A stretch of 64,000 bases of DNA from an uncultured Prevotellaceae bacterium (lineage in GTDB: Bacteria > Bacteroidota > Bacteroidia > Bacteroidales > Bacteroidaceae): contig ONJJ01000012.1 of the NCBI GenBank assembly GCA_900318115.1, forward strand, positions 1-64,000, read 5' to 3'. Position numbers and translations under genes: made by a program. Positions 8,253 through 15,466 of the stretch are shown piece by piece. The notes below the pieces were generated by a model, which made no database searches, was not told where the DNA came from, and was given only the letters and a program-made list of their open reading frames with translations. Position 1 is the first letter of the stretch. Every line of letters begins with the position of its first letter.

Positions 8253-8939
8253 TCATTCCCCAATCGGGTCGATATGTCTCATCTGGCGCATGATCCAGGT
8301 CTGCCGCTTGAGCATATAAGCCGAAGGATTCTTGCTACTGAATTTCAGCGGATTGGGCAGCGTGGCGGCGATGAGCGCACAGTTGGGGCGTGTGAGGTCA
8401 ATGGCACGATGGCCGAAATGCAACTGCGCCACGGCCTCAGCACCATAGATACCATCGCCCATCTCGATGGAGTTCAGATAGACCTCCATGATGCGCTGCT
8501 TGCTCCAGCAAAGTTCGATGAGGACGGTGAAATACGTTTCCAAGCCCTTGCGCACCCAGGAAGAACGCGGCCAGAGGAAGACGTTCTTGGCCGTCTGCTG
8601 GCTGATGGTGCTTCCGCCACGATTCCGCTTGCCCGTGCGACGCTCTTCCAGCGCCTGTCCGATGGCATCGAAGTCGAAGCCGTTGTGCTCCAAGAACCGC
8701 TGATCCTCAGAGGCCATGACTGCCACGGGCAGATAAATAGACATCGAGTCGAGAGGAACCCAATGATGCCGCAGTCGCACGTGTTCGCCACGACTCATCT
8801 GCTGGCCACAGCGAATGAGCATCAGAGGCGTGACGGGCACCGGCAACCACTTGTAAGCCACCACCGAGAGGATGGAGGAGACGAAAAAGAGGATGACCGC
8901 CCACTGCAGGATCTTCTGAAGGCGACGAAGTAATTTCAT
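8253..8939 (-). CDS. mtgA: Monofunctional peptidoglycan glycosyltransferase
   Basis: 228 residues with one N-terminal membrane anchor (residues 12-30). It polymerises lipid II into glycan strands at the outer face of the inner membrane. The GT51 signature is clear: VAVMASEDQRFLEHNGFDF with catalytic Glu78, GGSTISQQTAKNVFLW, KRIMEVYLN-type sequence (KQRIMEVYLNSIEMGDGIYG) and ALIAATLPNP. There is no transpeptidase domain, and the length is typical of MtgA. It is the last gene of the rpoD-headed minus-strand run, 18 nt after the PqqD-like gene. Confidence 0.95.
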   Translation of the reverse strand: MKLLRRLQKILQWAVILFFVSSILSVVAYKWLPVPVTPLMLIRCGQQMSRGEHVRLRHHWVPLDSMSIYLPVAVMASEDQRFLEHNGFDFDAIGQALEERRTGKRNRGGSTISQQTAKNVFLWPRSSWVRKGLETYFTVLIELCWSKQRIMEVYLNSIEMGDGIYGAEAVAQLHFGHRAIDLTRPNCALIAATLPNPLKFSSKNPSAYMLKRQTWIMRQMRHIDPIGE

Positions 8940-8957
8940 GATGAAAGCTCCTAAGAA

Positions 8958-9227
8958 CTACTCCACAAGGAGTCCTGCAGACGACCAGTCGCCAATGGTC
9001 TTTTGGGCATCGAGCAACGCTTCATCCTCGCTCACCTCATATTCCTCGCAGAGCAGACGTGCCAGCTCTGCCGCATCGAAATCCCGTCCTTCGACACCTC
9101 GCCAGAGGTAAGCTCCGCTCTCATTGAGATTGATGATGGTGGAAACATCAATATTCTCCAGACCATGCGCCACGACGATGGCTTCGCCGCAGATGGTCAC
9201 TAACTCATATCCTTCCTTGATTCTCAT
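8958..9227 (-). CDS. PqqD-like peptide-binding protein
   Basis: 89 residues. The pattern IINLNESGAYLWRGVEGRDF, followed by LARLLCEEYEVSEDEA and a hydrophobic tail GDWSSAGLLVE, is that of the PqqD family. Such winged-helix proteins bind leader peptides of ribosomally made, modified peptides (RREs). No radical-SAM enzyme or precursor gene is beside it. The partners are an S24/S26 peptidase (9 nt upstream) and an HprK-like kinase, a trio seen in other PqqD/lasso-like loci. What it binds here is unknown. Confidence 0.85.
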   Translation of the reverse strand: MRIKEGYELVTICGEAIVVAHGLENIDVSTIINLNESGAYLWRGVEGRDFDAAELARLLCEEYEVSEDEALLDAQKTIGDWSSAGLLVE

Positions 9228-9236
9228 ATTCTTGGA

Positions 9237-9782
9237 CTAAATAGTTTGTCTATAAAGAAATAAATACACGCGACGCACGCCATAGGGCAGTTTGCGCCAA
9301 AGGTTGATTTTCCGCTTCAGTTGCGGGTCTGAGGCCAAGAGGACATGCCCTCCCGGCCGGATATATTTCGTCACCAGACCGCGCACATCAGCCAAGGTGC
9401 AATGTTCCACCCCGCGCAGATTGCCGTCGCCCTTGAGCGTCAGATGATCTCCCTCGCGACAGATAACCCGATGGAGCACAAAATGACCTGCGGCGATTTC
9501 CGCCAGCACGGCATCTCCCACCTGGACGTCGGTCCACGGCGCCAGCTCCACTTTGTCCCTAAGGTGTTCGAGGAAGGGGCGCATACTATAGCCCTTCACG
9601 GAGATGACCACACGCTCACCTCCTGCAACGTACTGACTGACCAGCGGCAGCAACACCTCATTGGGCAATTCCTTACGCTGGATGGTGTCCGCTGCAGGAT
9701 CGGCATATCGCTGAGCCTTAGCTTTTCGCCAAGGAGACAGCAACCAGCGGGCTGCACGGTTTATGAATTCGCGACCTTTCAA
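9237..9782 (-). CDS. S24/S26 (signal-peptidase-like) family protein
   Basis: 181 residues. The nucleophile motif is VISVKGYSMRPFLEHL (Ser66), followed by the strand VQVGDAVLAEIAAGHFVLHRVI. A His (His104) sits where bacterial LepB has a catalytic Lys, as in ER-type/SipW-like enzymes. No obvious N-terminal membrane anchor is seen, and the C-terminus is basic. It probably processes or recognises a peptide. The context (PqqD-like, HprK-like) suggests a role in a peptide-modification or export system, which is inference. It begins 21 nt after the HprK-like gene. Confidence 0.8.
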   Translation of the reverse strand: MKGREFINRAARWLLSPWRKAKAQRYADPAADTIQRKELPNEVLLPLVSQYVAGGERVVISVKGYSMRPFLEHLRDKVELAPWTDVQVGDAVLAEIAAGHFVLHRVICREGDHLTLKGDGNLRGVEHCTLADVRGLVTKYIRPGGHVLLASDPQLKRKINLWRKLPYGVRRVYLFLYRQTI

Positions 9783-9803
9783 TGTTTCGGAGTTTTCGGA
9801 GTT

Positions 9804-10754
9804 TCAACTTCCCTGGGGCTTATTGCTCTTCTGGCCGGGCTCGCTCGCCTCGCTCTGCGAGGAGCTGTCCACCTTCACCGCCTCATAGCACACACGGGCC
9901 GCCTCCTCGTCGGGCCGACAACCCAGGAGGAAGATGGGAGTCAGAGCTATCAGCCGCGAAAGACAATGGCAAATGCCCCGATAGACTCGGGCATCCCACT
10001 TCATACTACTGACAGCCGGCAACAACATGGCAAATGCCTCGACAGTGGCCATGCGGCGAATGGTATTCTCGGGCTTCTGCTCAATACGTGTGATGGCGCC
10101 CACAGGTGCCCAGATATTGCGATAGCAGGGAGTCTTGCCGCTCCAGGGGGAACCGAAGATAAGTGCCTGACCATCGACGATGCGCACGACAGGGTTGTCG
10201 TCGTTCATCAGGTCGCTGCCAGGTATGTGTTTGTACCAGAGGTGAGTATGAGTGCTCTTGCCCGTGCCGCTGGGAGCCGTAAAGAGGTATCCATAGCCAT
10301 TGTTGCGGATGACAGAAGCATGAACGAGCAGCGTATCCTGCTCTGCGGTGGCAAATGCGAAGGCCATCATCAGGGCATTGTTCAGTCCGAACTGGTGTTG
10401 TCCGAGATACTCTCCCGTCAGCACTGCACGGCAGTGGCGGAAGTCTGCCGAAGCCAGCATACAACAGCTGAGCTGGCCGCCATCGCAAGCGGGCAGACTG
10501 ATTTCAAAGCCATACTCCCCTGCTGCGGAACGATAGACACCATGGTTGGCACCGCCGCAGTCGAACTGACCAATCTCCTGCATGCCGCAAAAGTCGGGAG
10601 CCACTCCCACGGAGACTTCCATCGTAAATACGACATCGCCCTCCCCCTCACACTGAAACGGCGAGAAGGAGGGGATGACCTGAGCTGGCTGCAGGGCATC
10701 TGGCAACTGAATGCACAACCGATGCCGTGCGACCTGATAGTAGTGAACGCTCAT
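9804..10754 (-). CDS. HPr kinase/PEPCK-fold protein (HprK-like)
   Basis: 316 residues. The C-terminal half carries a Walker A loop in YLFTAPSGTGKSTHTHLW (residues 156-173). It is followed by GSDLMNDDNPVVRI, with the paired Asp of HprK-type kinases, and by FGSPWSGKTPCYRN, typical of the HprK-like proteins that accompany PqqD and lasso-peptide genes. The N-terminal half is a poorly conserved beta-rich region. Predicted to be a cytoplasmic ATP-dependent kinase, perhaps acting on a peptide. The 2-nt gap from the preceding gene shows tight co-transcription. The tail is rich in Ser/Gln/Lys. Confidence 0.8.
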   Translation of the reverse strand: MSVHYYQVARHRLCIQLPDALQPAQVIPSFSPFQCEGEGDVVFTMEVSVGVAPDFCGMQEIGQFDCGGANHGVYRSAAGEYGFEISLPACDGGQLSCCMLASADFRHCRAVLTGEYLGQHQFGLNNALMMAFAFATAEQDTLLVHASVIRNNGYGYLFTAPSGTGKSTHTHLWYKHIPGSDLMNDDNPVVRIVDGQALIFGSPWSGKTPCYRNIWAPVGAITRIEQKPENTIRRMATVEAFAMLLPAVSSMKWDARVYRGICHCLSRLIALTPIFLLGCRPDEEAARVCYEAVKVDSSSQSEASEPGQKSNKPQGS

Positions 10755-10756
10755 TG

Positions 10757-11248
10757 CTACTTACCTTTCTTGCTCTTTTTACTCTTATCTGCAACGGGAG
10801 CAGACGGAGGGGCTACGACATCGTCGCCGATGATGATCTCGCGATACTCCTCGGCCGCGAATCGGAACCGGTTCTCTGGAAGGACCGAGAAGCGAAGCCC
10901 TTCGGCGCGTTCGTAGCGTTTGCGCATCTTGCGCCACATACGCTGGAGTTTGTTGGGCTTCAGGGTGAAGAACACTGAGCTGATGGCATTCTTGCATCCC
11001 TCCACCGATTCCATGTGGTTCTGCAGTTGGAGGCTGTAGAGCGAGCGGTCCACCAAGAACTTGTGGGTAGGTTCTATCCAGGCGCTGTCGATTCGCTGGA
11101 TGTCCGTCAGGCAGCAAATGGAATCTGTGAACGAAGCCGCGAAGCCAAACATATAGACACGCTGCATTCGCGGTTTCTTCTGGGCCTGAACGTCTGAGAA
11201 ACCGACACAGACGAAGGCAATGAGCAGGGCTGTGATGACTCTTCTCAT
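10757..11248 (-). CDS. Secreted or periplasmic protein of unknown function
   Basis: 163 residues with a signal peptide (residues 1-22, ending DVQAQ). I recognise no family with confidence. The middle reads RVYMFGFAASFTDSICCLTDIQ, then YSLQLQNHMESVEGCKN, and KPNKLQRMWRKMRKRY is strongly basic. The C-terminus is a Pro/Ala/Lys tail (KSKKSKKGK). The gene starts at the base after the rpoD stop, so it must be translated from the same message. Its conserved-looking core suggests a real Bacteroidales protein rather than a chance frame. Confidence 0.75.
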   Translation of the reverse strand: MRRVITALLIAFVCVGFSDVQAQKKPRMQRVYMFGFAASFTDSICCLTDIQRIDSAWIEPTHKFLVDRSLYSLQLQNHMESVEGCKNAISSVFFTLKPNKLQRMWRKMRKRYERAEGLRFSVLPENRFRFAAEEYREIIIGDDVVAPPSAPVADKSKKSKKGK

Positions 11249-12109
11249 TTATCCGAGGTAGGGTTTCAGGAGTTTGCTTTTTGAATTGTTGCGCAGACGG
11301 CGGATGGCCTTTTCCTTGATCTGGCGCACACGTTCGCGGGTGAGATTGAAGCGGTCGCCGATTTCCTCAAGCGTCATCTCCTGGTGGTTGATTCCGAAGA
11401 ACATCTCCACGATCTGCTTCTCGCGTTCGCTCAATGTGCTCAGTGCGCGTTCAATCTCGCGGCTCAGACTTTCGTTGACCAGACTCTTGTCGGCCATGGG
11501 GCTGTCATCGTTGACAATGACGTCCAGCAGCGTGTTGTCCTCACCTTCCACAAAGGGGGCGTCCACGGAGATATGGCGTCCGCTGACCTTCAGGGTATCG
11601 CTGATCTTATCGACAGGGATATCCAGTTCCTCGGCCAGTTCATCGGGGCTGGGCTTGCGCTCGTTTTCCTGCTCGAACTTGGAGTAGGCCTTGCTGATCT
11701 TGTTCAGCGAACCCACCTGATTCAAGGGCAAACGCACGATACGGCTCTGCTCAGCCAGTGCCTGAAGGATACTCTGACGAATCCACCAAACAGCGTAGGA
11801 GATAAACTTGAAGCCGCGCGTCTCATCGAACTTCTCGGCAGCCTTGATGAGTCCGAGGTTGCCCTCATTGATGAGGTCGGGCAGCGAGAGTCCTTGGTTC
11901 TGATACTGCTTGGCGACACTGACGACGAAGCGCAGGTTGGCGCGCGTCAGTTTCTCCAGGGCAGCACGGTCTCCCTTGCGGATGCGCTGGGCCAGTTCCA
12001 CTTCCTCCTCCACAGTAATCAGGTCCTCGCGACCGATTTCCTGCAGATACTTGTCGAGGGAAGCACTCTCACGATTGGTGATACTTTTGGTAATCTTTAA
12101 TTGTCTCAT
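11249..12109 (-). CDS. rpoD: RNA polymerase primary sigma factor (Bacteroidota-type RpoD)
   Basis: 286 residues. It directs RNA polymerase to TAnnTTTG-type promoters. Region 1.2 ([20 protein letters not shown]), region 2 ([48 protein letters not shown]), region 3 and region 4 ([20 protein letters not shown]) are all present. Region 1.1 is absent, as is normal for this phylum, so the short length is not truncation. It heads a run of six closely spaced minus-strand genes (rpoD, 163-aa protein, HprK-like, S24/S26, PqqD-like, mtgA). A promoter with TTG, 20-nt spacing and TATCTTTG lies just upstream. Confidence 0.97.
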   Translation of the reverse strand: MRQLKITKSITNRESASLDKYLQEIGREDLITVEEEVELAQRIRKGDRAALEKLTRANLRFVVSVAKQYQNQGLSLPDLINEGNLGLIKAAEKFDETRGFKFISYAVWWIRQSILQALAEQSRIVRLPLNQVGSLNKISKAYSKFEQENERKPSPDELAEELDIPVDKISDTLKVSGRHISVDAPFVEGEDNTLLDVIVNDDSPMADKSLVNESLSREIERALSTLSEREKQIVEMFFGINHQEMTLEEIGDRFNLTRERVRQIKEKAIRRLRNNSKSKLLKPYLG

Positions 12110-12134
12110 TTCAATAAAATGGTTTTAAAGCGTG

Positions 12135-12165
12135 CAAAGATACATTATATAGAGTACTCTCGCAA
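12135..12165 (-). promoter_or_regulatory. rpoD promoter (TTG-N20-TATCTTTG)
   Basis: On the minus strand TATCTTTG (12135-12142) is preceded by TTG (12163-12165) at 20-nt spacing, the Bacteroidota consensus. It would drive rpoD and the genes downstream. Confidence 0.75.
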
Positions 12166-12195
12166 GAAAAATTTAAAGAAATCTGCAAGAAAAAT

Positions 12196-12245
12196 GCAAG
12201 GATGCAAAGTTTTTTCAGCTTTTTTTGCTTTCTTTGCATCCTTGC
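12196..12245 (-). terminator. Stem-loop terminator after degP
   Basis: Perfect 14-bp inverted repeat GCAAGGATGCAAAG / CTTTGCATCCTTGC (12196-12209 with 12232-12245) with a 22-nt A/T-rich loop. On the minus strand it is followed by ATTTTTC. It lies between the degP stop and the rpoD promoter. Confidence 0.8.
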
Positions 12246-12288
12246 GGGCTTTTGTGCACTTTTGGCACATTTTTTGCAGTGGCCGTTT

Positions 12289-13839
12289 TTACTTCTTCTC
12301 AGAGCCCTTGTTCTCGGAGAGATCGATGACGGCAGCCACTCGACGTCCGCTCTGGGTCAGAGCCTGGATCCAGAGGGTGCGGTCGCGGCTCTGGTTGGCC
12401 GTGCGCACGGCTTCCTCGAAGTCTTCGACGGTGCGCAGTTCCTTGTCGTTGGCCTTCTGCAGGATCATGCCCTTCTGGATGCCGGCATCCTTCATCTTGC
12501 CATTCTTCACGGCCACGACTTCCAGTCCGTAGGAGAGGGCGAGCTGGCGCTTGTTCTCATCGGACAGCGGCTTCAGCTGAGCGCCGAAGAGATCCATATC
12601 CATCTCTTCCATGATTTCCGTTCCGCCCTGGATGTTGCGCAGGGTAGCGGAAGAGGTGTGGCTCTTCTTGTTGCGCAGGTAGGTGATGGACACCTTGTCG
12701 CCAGGACGACGCTGGCTGAGTGCTTCCTGCAACTCGGCCATCTTGCTGACTTCCTTGCCATCGATGGCGGTGACCACATCGCCCTTCTGGAGTCCGAGCT
12801 CGGATGCGGTGGATTTCTCCTCCACGCTCTGGACGTAGATACCCTTGGTGGTTCCCAGATCTACTTCGCGGTCCTCGGCCTTCTCCTTATCGATGTAGTT
12901 GGTGACATCCATGCCGCTGATGCCCAGCAGAGCACGCTGCACGACGCCGAATTCCTTCAGGTCCTTGACGACTTTGTTCATAATGGTTGTGGGGATAGCG
13001 AAGCCGTAACCGCTGTAGCTGCCCGTCTGGCTATAGAGCATGGCATTGATACCCACCAGTTCACCACGTTCGTTGACCAGCGCACCGCCAGAGTTGCCGG
13101 CATTGATGGCAGCATCCGTCTGGATGAAGCTCTCCACGCCATTGGCTCCCAGGGAACGAGCCTTGGCAGAAACGATACCGGCTGTGACCGTACTGGTGAG
13201 GTTGAACGGGTTGCCCACGGCCAGCACCCACTGACCGATCTTCAGGTCATCGGAGTTTCCGATGGTGATGGCGGGCAGATCCTTGGCCTCTACCTTCACG
13301 AGGGCGAGATCCGTGGTCTCGTCCAGACCGATGATACGTCCTTTGTATTCCGTGTTGTCGTTCAGTTTGACCAAGATCTCATCGGCACCAGCCACCACGT
13401 GATTATTCGTAACGATGTAGCCATCGGTGGTGATGATGACACCCGACCCGGCACCCTGACGGCGGGGCTGAGTCTCGATTTCCTGCTCGCGACCCTGACC
13501 ACGGTTGCCATAGCCGAAGAAGTCGCCGAAGAAATCTTCGAAAGGATCGCGGACGCGCACACGCTGGCGGACAGCATTCTGCGTCACCTTAATATATACT
13601 ACGCTGTTGACGGAGCGTTCGGCAGCTGCAGTCAGGTCAACCAGGCCTGCCACTGCCGGAGCACCGGTCGGAGCTGCATTGGGCATCTGCATGGCGGCAG
13701 GCTGGGCTCCGAGGAAGCTGTCGTCAGAATAAGCGTCATTGGAACGGGAAGCACTCGTGCGCATCACGGCGCCTGTGAGTACACTGCTGCTCAGCACCAG
13801 CGCTGCTGCGCCAAGCCATTTCTTAGTGTTCTGTGTCAT
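12289..13839 (-). CDS. degP: Do/HtrA-family periplasmic serine protease
   Basis: 516 residues with an N-terminal signal or anchor (residues 8-26). It degrades or refolds misfolded periplasmic proteins. The trypsin-like triad is visible: His147 in IVTNNHVVAG, Asp177 in DETTDLALVKV and Ser250 in INAGNSGGALVN. Two PDZ domains follow: residues about 300-385 (LLGISGMDV, GLQKGDVVTAIDGKEV) and about 425-505 (AGIQKGMILQKANDKE). A Gln/Arg-rich loop (GREQEIETQPRRQGAGSG) precedes the His, as is common in HtrA. The gene is monocistronic, with its own promoter box and a strong stem-loop terminator. Confidence 0.96.
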   Translation of the reverse strand: MTQNTKKWLGAAALVLSSSVLTGAVMRTSASRSNDAYSDDSFLGAQPAAMQMPNAAPTGAPAVAGLVDLTAAAERSVNSVVYIKVTQNAVRQRVRVRDPFEDFFGDFFGYGNRGQGREQEIETQPRRQGAGSGVIITTDGYIVTNNHVVAGADEILVKLNDNTEYKGRIIGLDETTDLALVKVEAKDLPAITIGNSDDLKIGQWVLAVGNPFNLTSTVTAGIVSAKARSLGANGVESFIQTDAAINAGNSGGALVNERGELVGINAMLYSQTGSYSGYGFAIPTTIMNKVVKDLKEFGVVQRALLGISGMDVTNYIDKEKAEDREVDLGTTKGIYVQSVEEKSTASELGLQKGDVVTAIDGKEVSKMAELQEALSQRRPGDKVSITYLRNKKSHTSSATLRNIQGGTEIMEEMDMDLFGAQLKPLSDENKRQLALSYGLEVVAVKNGKMKDAGIQKGMILQKANDKELRTVEDFEEAVRTANQSRDRTLWIQALTQSGRRVAAVIDLSENKGSEKK

Positions 13840-13943
13840 ATCGTATAGTTTGGTTTAATGTTTAGAGTTTACTGTTTCGAGTTTAATGCTTTATGTTTCG
13901 AGTTTAAAGTTTATGGTTCGATGAGCTCTCACGAATTCGGACA

Positions 13944-13951
13944 CAAAAGTA
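13944..13951 (-). promoter_or_regulatory. Putative degP promoter (TACTTTTG)
   Basis: Minus-strand TACTTTTG lies about 105 nt upstream of the degP ATG. The transcribed leader includes the GTTTAGAG-type repeats. Confidence 0.55.
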
Positions 13952-14181
13952 GTGCAAAAGTTTAGTTTTATGACTATTTGTCGCGCATTTTTTCTTTCTT
14001 TTAACGTGATTGCGCCAGAGGTTAACGGCGGTTAAAACTGAGGACTGACATTTTTACATTTCTTTTGTCAAAGGACTCACCGCGACCGCAAAAATGGCAG
14101 GAACTGCAAAAATCTCTAAACTTTTGCACCTGAAACATCAAAAACCTTAAACCAGAAACCCTGAACCTGAAACTTTTTCCG

Positions 14182-14189
14182 TAACTTTG
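14182..14189 (+). promoter_or_regulatory. rnpB promoter (TAACTTTG)
   Basis: TAACTTTG lies a few bases before the predicted 5' end of the RNase P RNA. Confidence 0.75.
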
Positions 14190-14194
14190 CGGCC

Positions 14195-14633
14195 AGAAAA
14201 CAGTGGGACGGCTTGCCGCTGGCCGATCTCCTTCGGAGAAGAGCGAGAGGAAAGTCCGGGCAACACAGGGCACTCCGCTACCTAACAGGTAGAAGTCCGC
14301 GAGGGCTTGCACGTGCAGAAGAAAATAACCGCCGCCATATTTAAAGATCGTTTCATAATGCACATCTGGTTTAAGGCTATGGCGGTAAGGGTGAGAAGGT
14401 GGGGCAAGAGCCCACCAGGCGTATGGCGACATACGTGCTGTGCACACCGGAGGTTGAAAGTTCGCGTAAACCGGCGACGCGCCGACTGCGTCCTCACGAG
14501 GGCGCAAGGGTGAGAGAGGGCTGCCCGCCCGAGCCGGAGGGTAGAACGATGGAGGCGTCGCGGGAGCGGCGTCCTGGATAAATGGCAGGCACCCGCCTCG
14601 GCGGGCACAGAACCCGGCTTACAGGCCCACTGT
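14195..14633 (+). ncRNA. rnpB: RNase P RNA (bacterial type A-like)
   Basis: This is the catalytic RNA that removes the 5' leader of pre-tRNAs. The universal core is readable: CAGTGGGACGG at the 5' end pairs with CCCACTG at the 3' end (helix P1). GAGAGGAAAGTCCGGGC and the following CAGGGCA (about 14249-14273) form the P4/J3-4 core. GAACCCGGCTTACAGGCCCA near 14609-14628 is the conserved 3' strand. Several G/C-rich stems in between match P7-P14. Length is about 435 nt, slightly long for the type. A TAnnTTTG promoter precedes it, and a T-rich run after P1 (14631-14643) would end transcription. Reading frames that cross it are accidental. Confidence 0.95.
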
Positions 14634-14695
14634 TTTTCTTTTTAATTCAGAAGGACTCGCTCCTTACTTCTCTGGCGGGGACTATGAATTAGCCC

Positions 14696-15121
14696 TCAGA
14701 ACTGCCACCACTTCTTGCGTGGACGTTGCTCCACGGCCAAGGGATTCAGCTGTTCCGTCATCACCTCCTCGTAGGTCTTGTTGTTGTGAATCATGTCGTA
14801 GATGGTGCCCCAATCGGGCAGTCCGCCTACATTGCGGTCGTCGATCCACACATCCACCTTCAGCTTGCGGCTGAAGTGCTGATTCTTGGTGATATCCTCT
14901 TCAGGGAAGTCACGGTTCACGGCATAGAACTCCACGCCACGTTCCCGACACCACTCCACGGCGTCGTCCAGCAACTTGCCCTCTCGCACGCTCCAGAGGA
15001 TGAGTTTATGGCGCTCTTCAATGAGCATCTTCAGGGTCTGTGTGGCAAAGGGTATTTCCTCGCCGATATCCGGGTAACGGTGACGGACGATGGTGCCGTC
15101 GAAATCCACTGCTATAGTCAT
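14696..15121 (-). CDS. Small HAD-superfamily hydrolase
   Basis: 141 residues. The start is set at the ATG at 15121 because the catalytic motif begins immediately after it (MTIAVDFDGTIVRHRYPDIG) and a TACCTTCG promoter box lies 30 nt upstream. The longer frame to 15238 would pass through that promoter. Motif I DFDGT carries the nucleophilic Asp. LILWSVREG (motif II Ser) and VDVWIDDRNVGG (motif IV acidic pair) complete the HAD core, and there is no large cap domain. It belongs to the small Bacteroidales HAD phosphatases typified by BT0820. The substrate is unknown. The C-terminus ends in a basic/aromatic KKWWQF. Confidence 0.88.
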   Translation of the reverse strand: MTIAVDFDGTIVRHRYPDIGEEIPFATQTLKMLIEERHKLILWSVREGKLLDDAVEWCRERGVEFYAVNRDFPEEDITKNQHFSRKLKVDVWIDDRNVGGLPDWGTIYDMIHNNKTYEEVMTEQLNPLAVEQRPRKKWWQF

Positions 15122-15150
15122 GTAGCTACAATAAATAATGTTTTCGGCCG

Positions 15151-15158
15151 CGAAGGTA
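15151..15158 (-). promoter_or_regulatory. Putative HAD gene promoter (TACCTTCG)
   Basis: One mismatch to TAnnTTTG, 30 nt from the ATG at 15121. It helps decide the start. Confidence 0.5.
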
Positions 15159-15362
15159 CAACGATTTTCCTGCATAGACGAACCTTTCTCGTTAAAAACT
15201 CTTAATCCCCACTCCCCCACCCCAAATTTGCCTCTCACGCACGCGTATATATAATAAGGTGTCCGGTTCGTAATAATCCAAAGAAGAGCGGCCGTCTGTT
15301 AATTATCCTTAACGAGATGCACTTTTAACGCCTTTGTGCATACAGCGTATCTTAAATAAGTG

Positions 15363-15370
15363 TACATTTG
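15363..15370 (+). promoter_or_regulatory. Putative promoter of the 1206-aa secreted protein (TACATTTG)
   Basis: TACATTTG lies about 97 nt before the start codon. TTTG at 15333-15336 is somewhat too far away (26 nt) for a standard -33 box. Confidence 0.5.
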
Positions 15371-15466
15371 CCTACCAAAAAGGAAAAAAAGGCCCTTTTC
15401 AGGGGGCTAAACCAACCGAGATTACAACAATTTTTATTCTCTAACTAATTATTAATTAACTGCTTT

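Larger units (their letters stand above)
13840..14194. other. Intergenic gap between degP and rnpB
   Basis: 355 bp without a gene. It holds a degenerate array of GTTTAGAG/GTTTCGAGTTTAA words (about 13856-13920) near degP and the degP -7 box (minus-strand TACTTTTG, 13944-13951). A second word array with TGAAAC and AAACC words lies at about 14127-14175, and the rnpB promoter follows. Nothing else is seen. Confidence 0.7.
15122..15466. other. Divergent promoter region
   Basis: 345 bp without a gene. The HAD promoter (minus) is TACCTTCG at 15151-15158. A plus-strand TACATTTG at 15363-15370 would serve the large secreted protein. A short GCCC/GGGC stem near 15391-15407 lies in that gene's leader. 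The rest is A/T-rich with no recognised element. Confidence 0.6.

Noticed and set aside
12202-13848. 548-aa plus-strand frame opposite degP
   Set aside because: Mirror of a gene with a full catalytic triad and PDZ domains; no recognisable product.
14022-14507. 161-aa minus-strand frame through rnpB
   Set aside because: It covers the conserved RNase P RNA core; the RNA explains the sequence better.
15122-15238. N-terminal extension of the HAD hydrolase
   Set aside because: It would be translated from DNA upstream of the TACCTTCG promoter box; the domain starts at the ATG at 15121.
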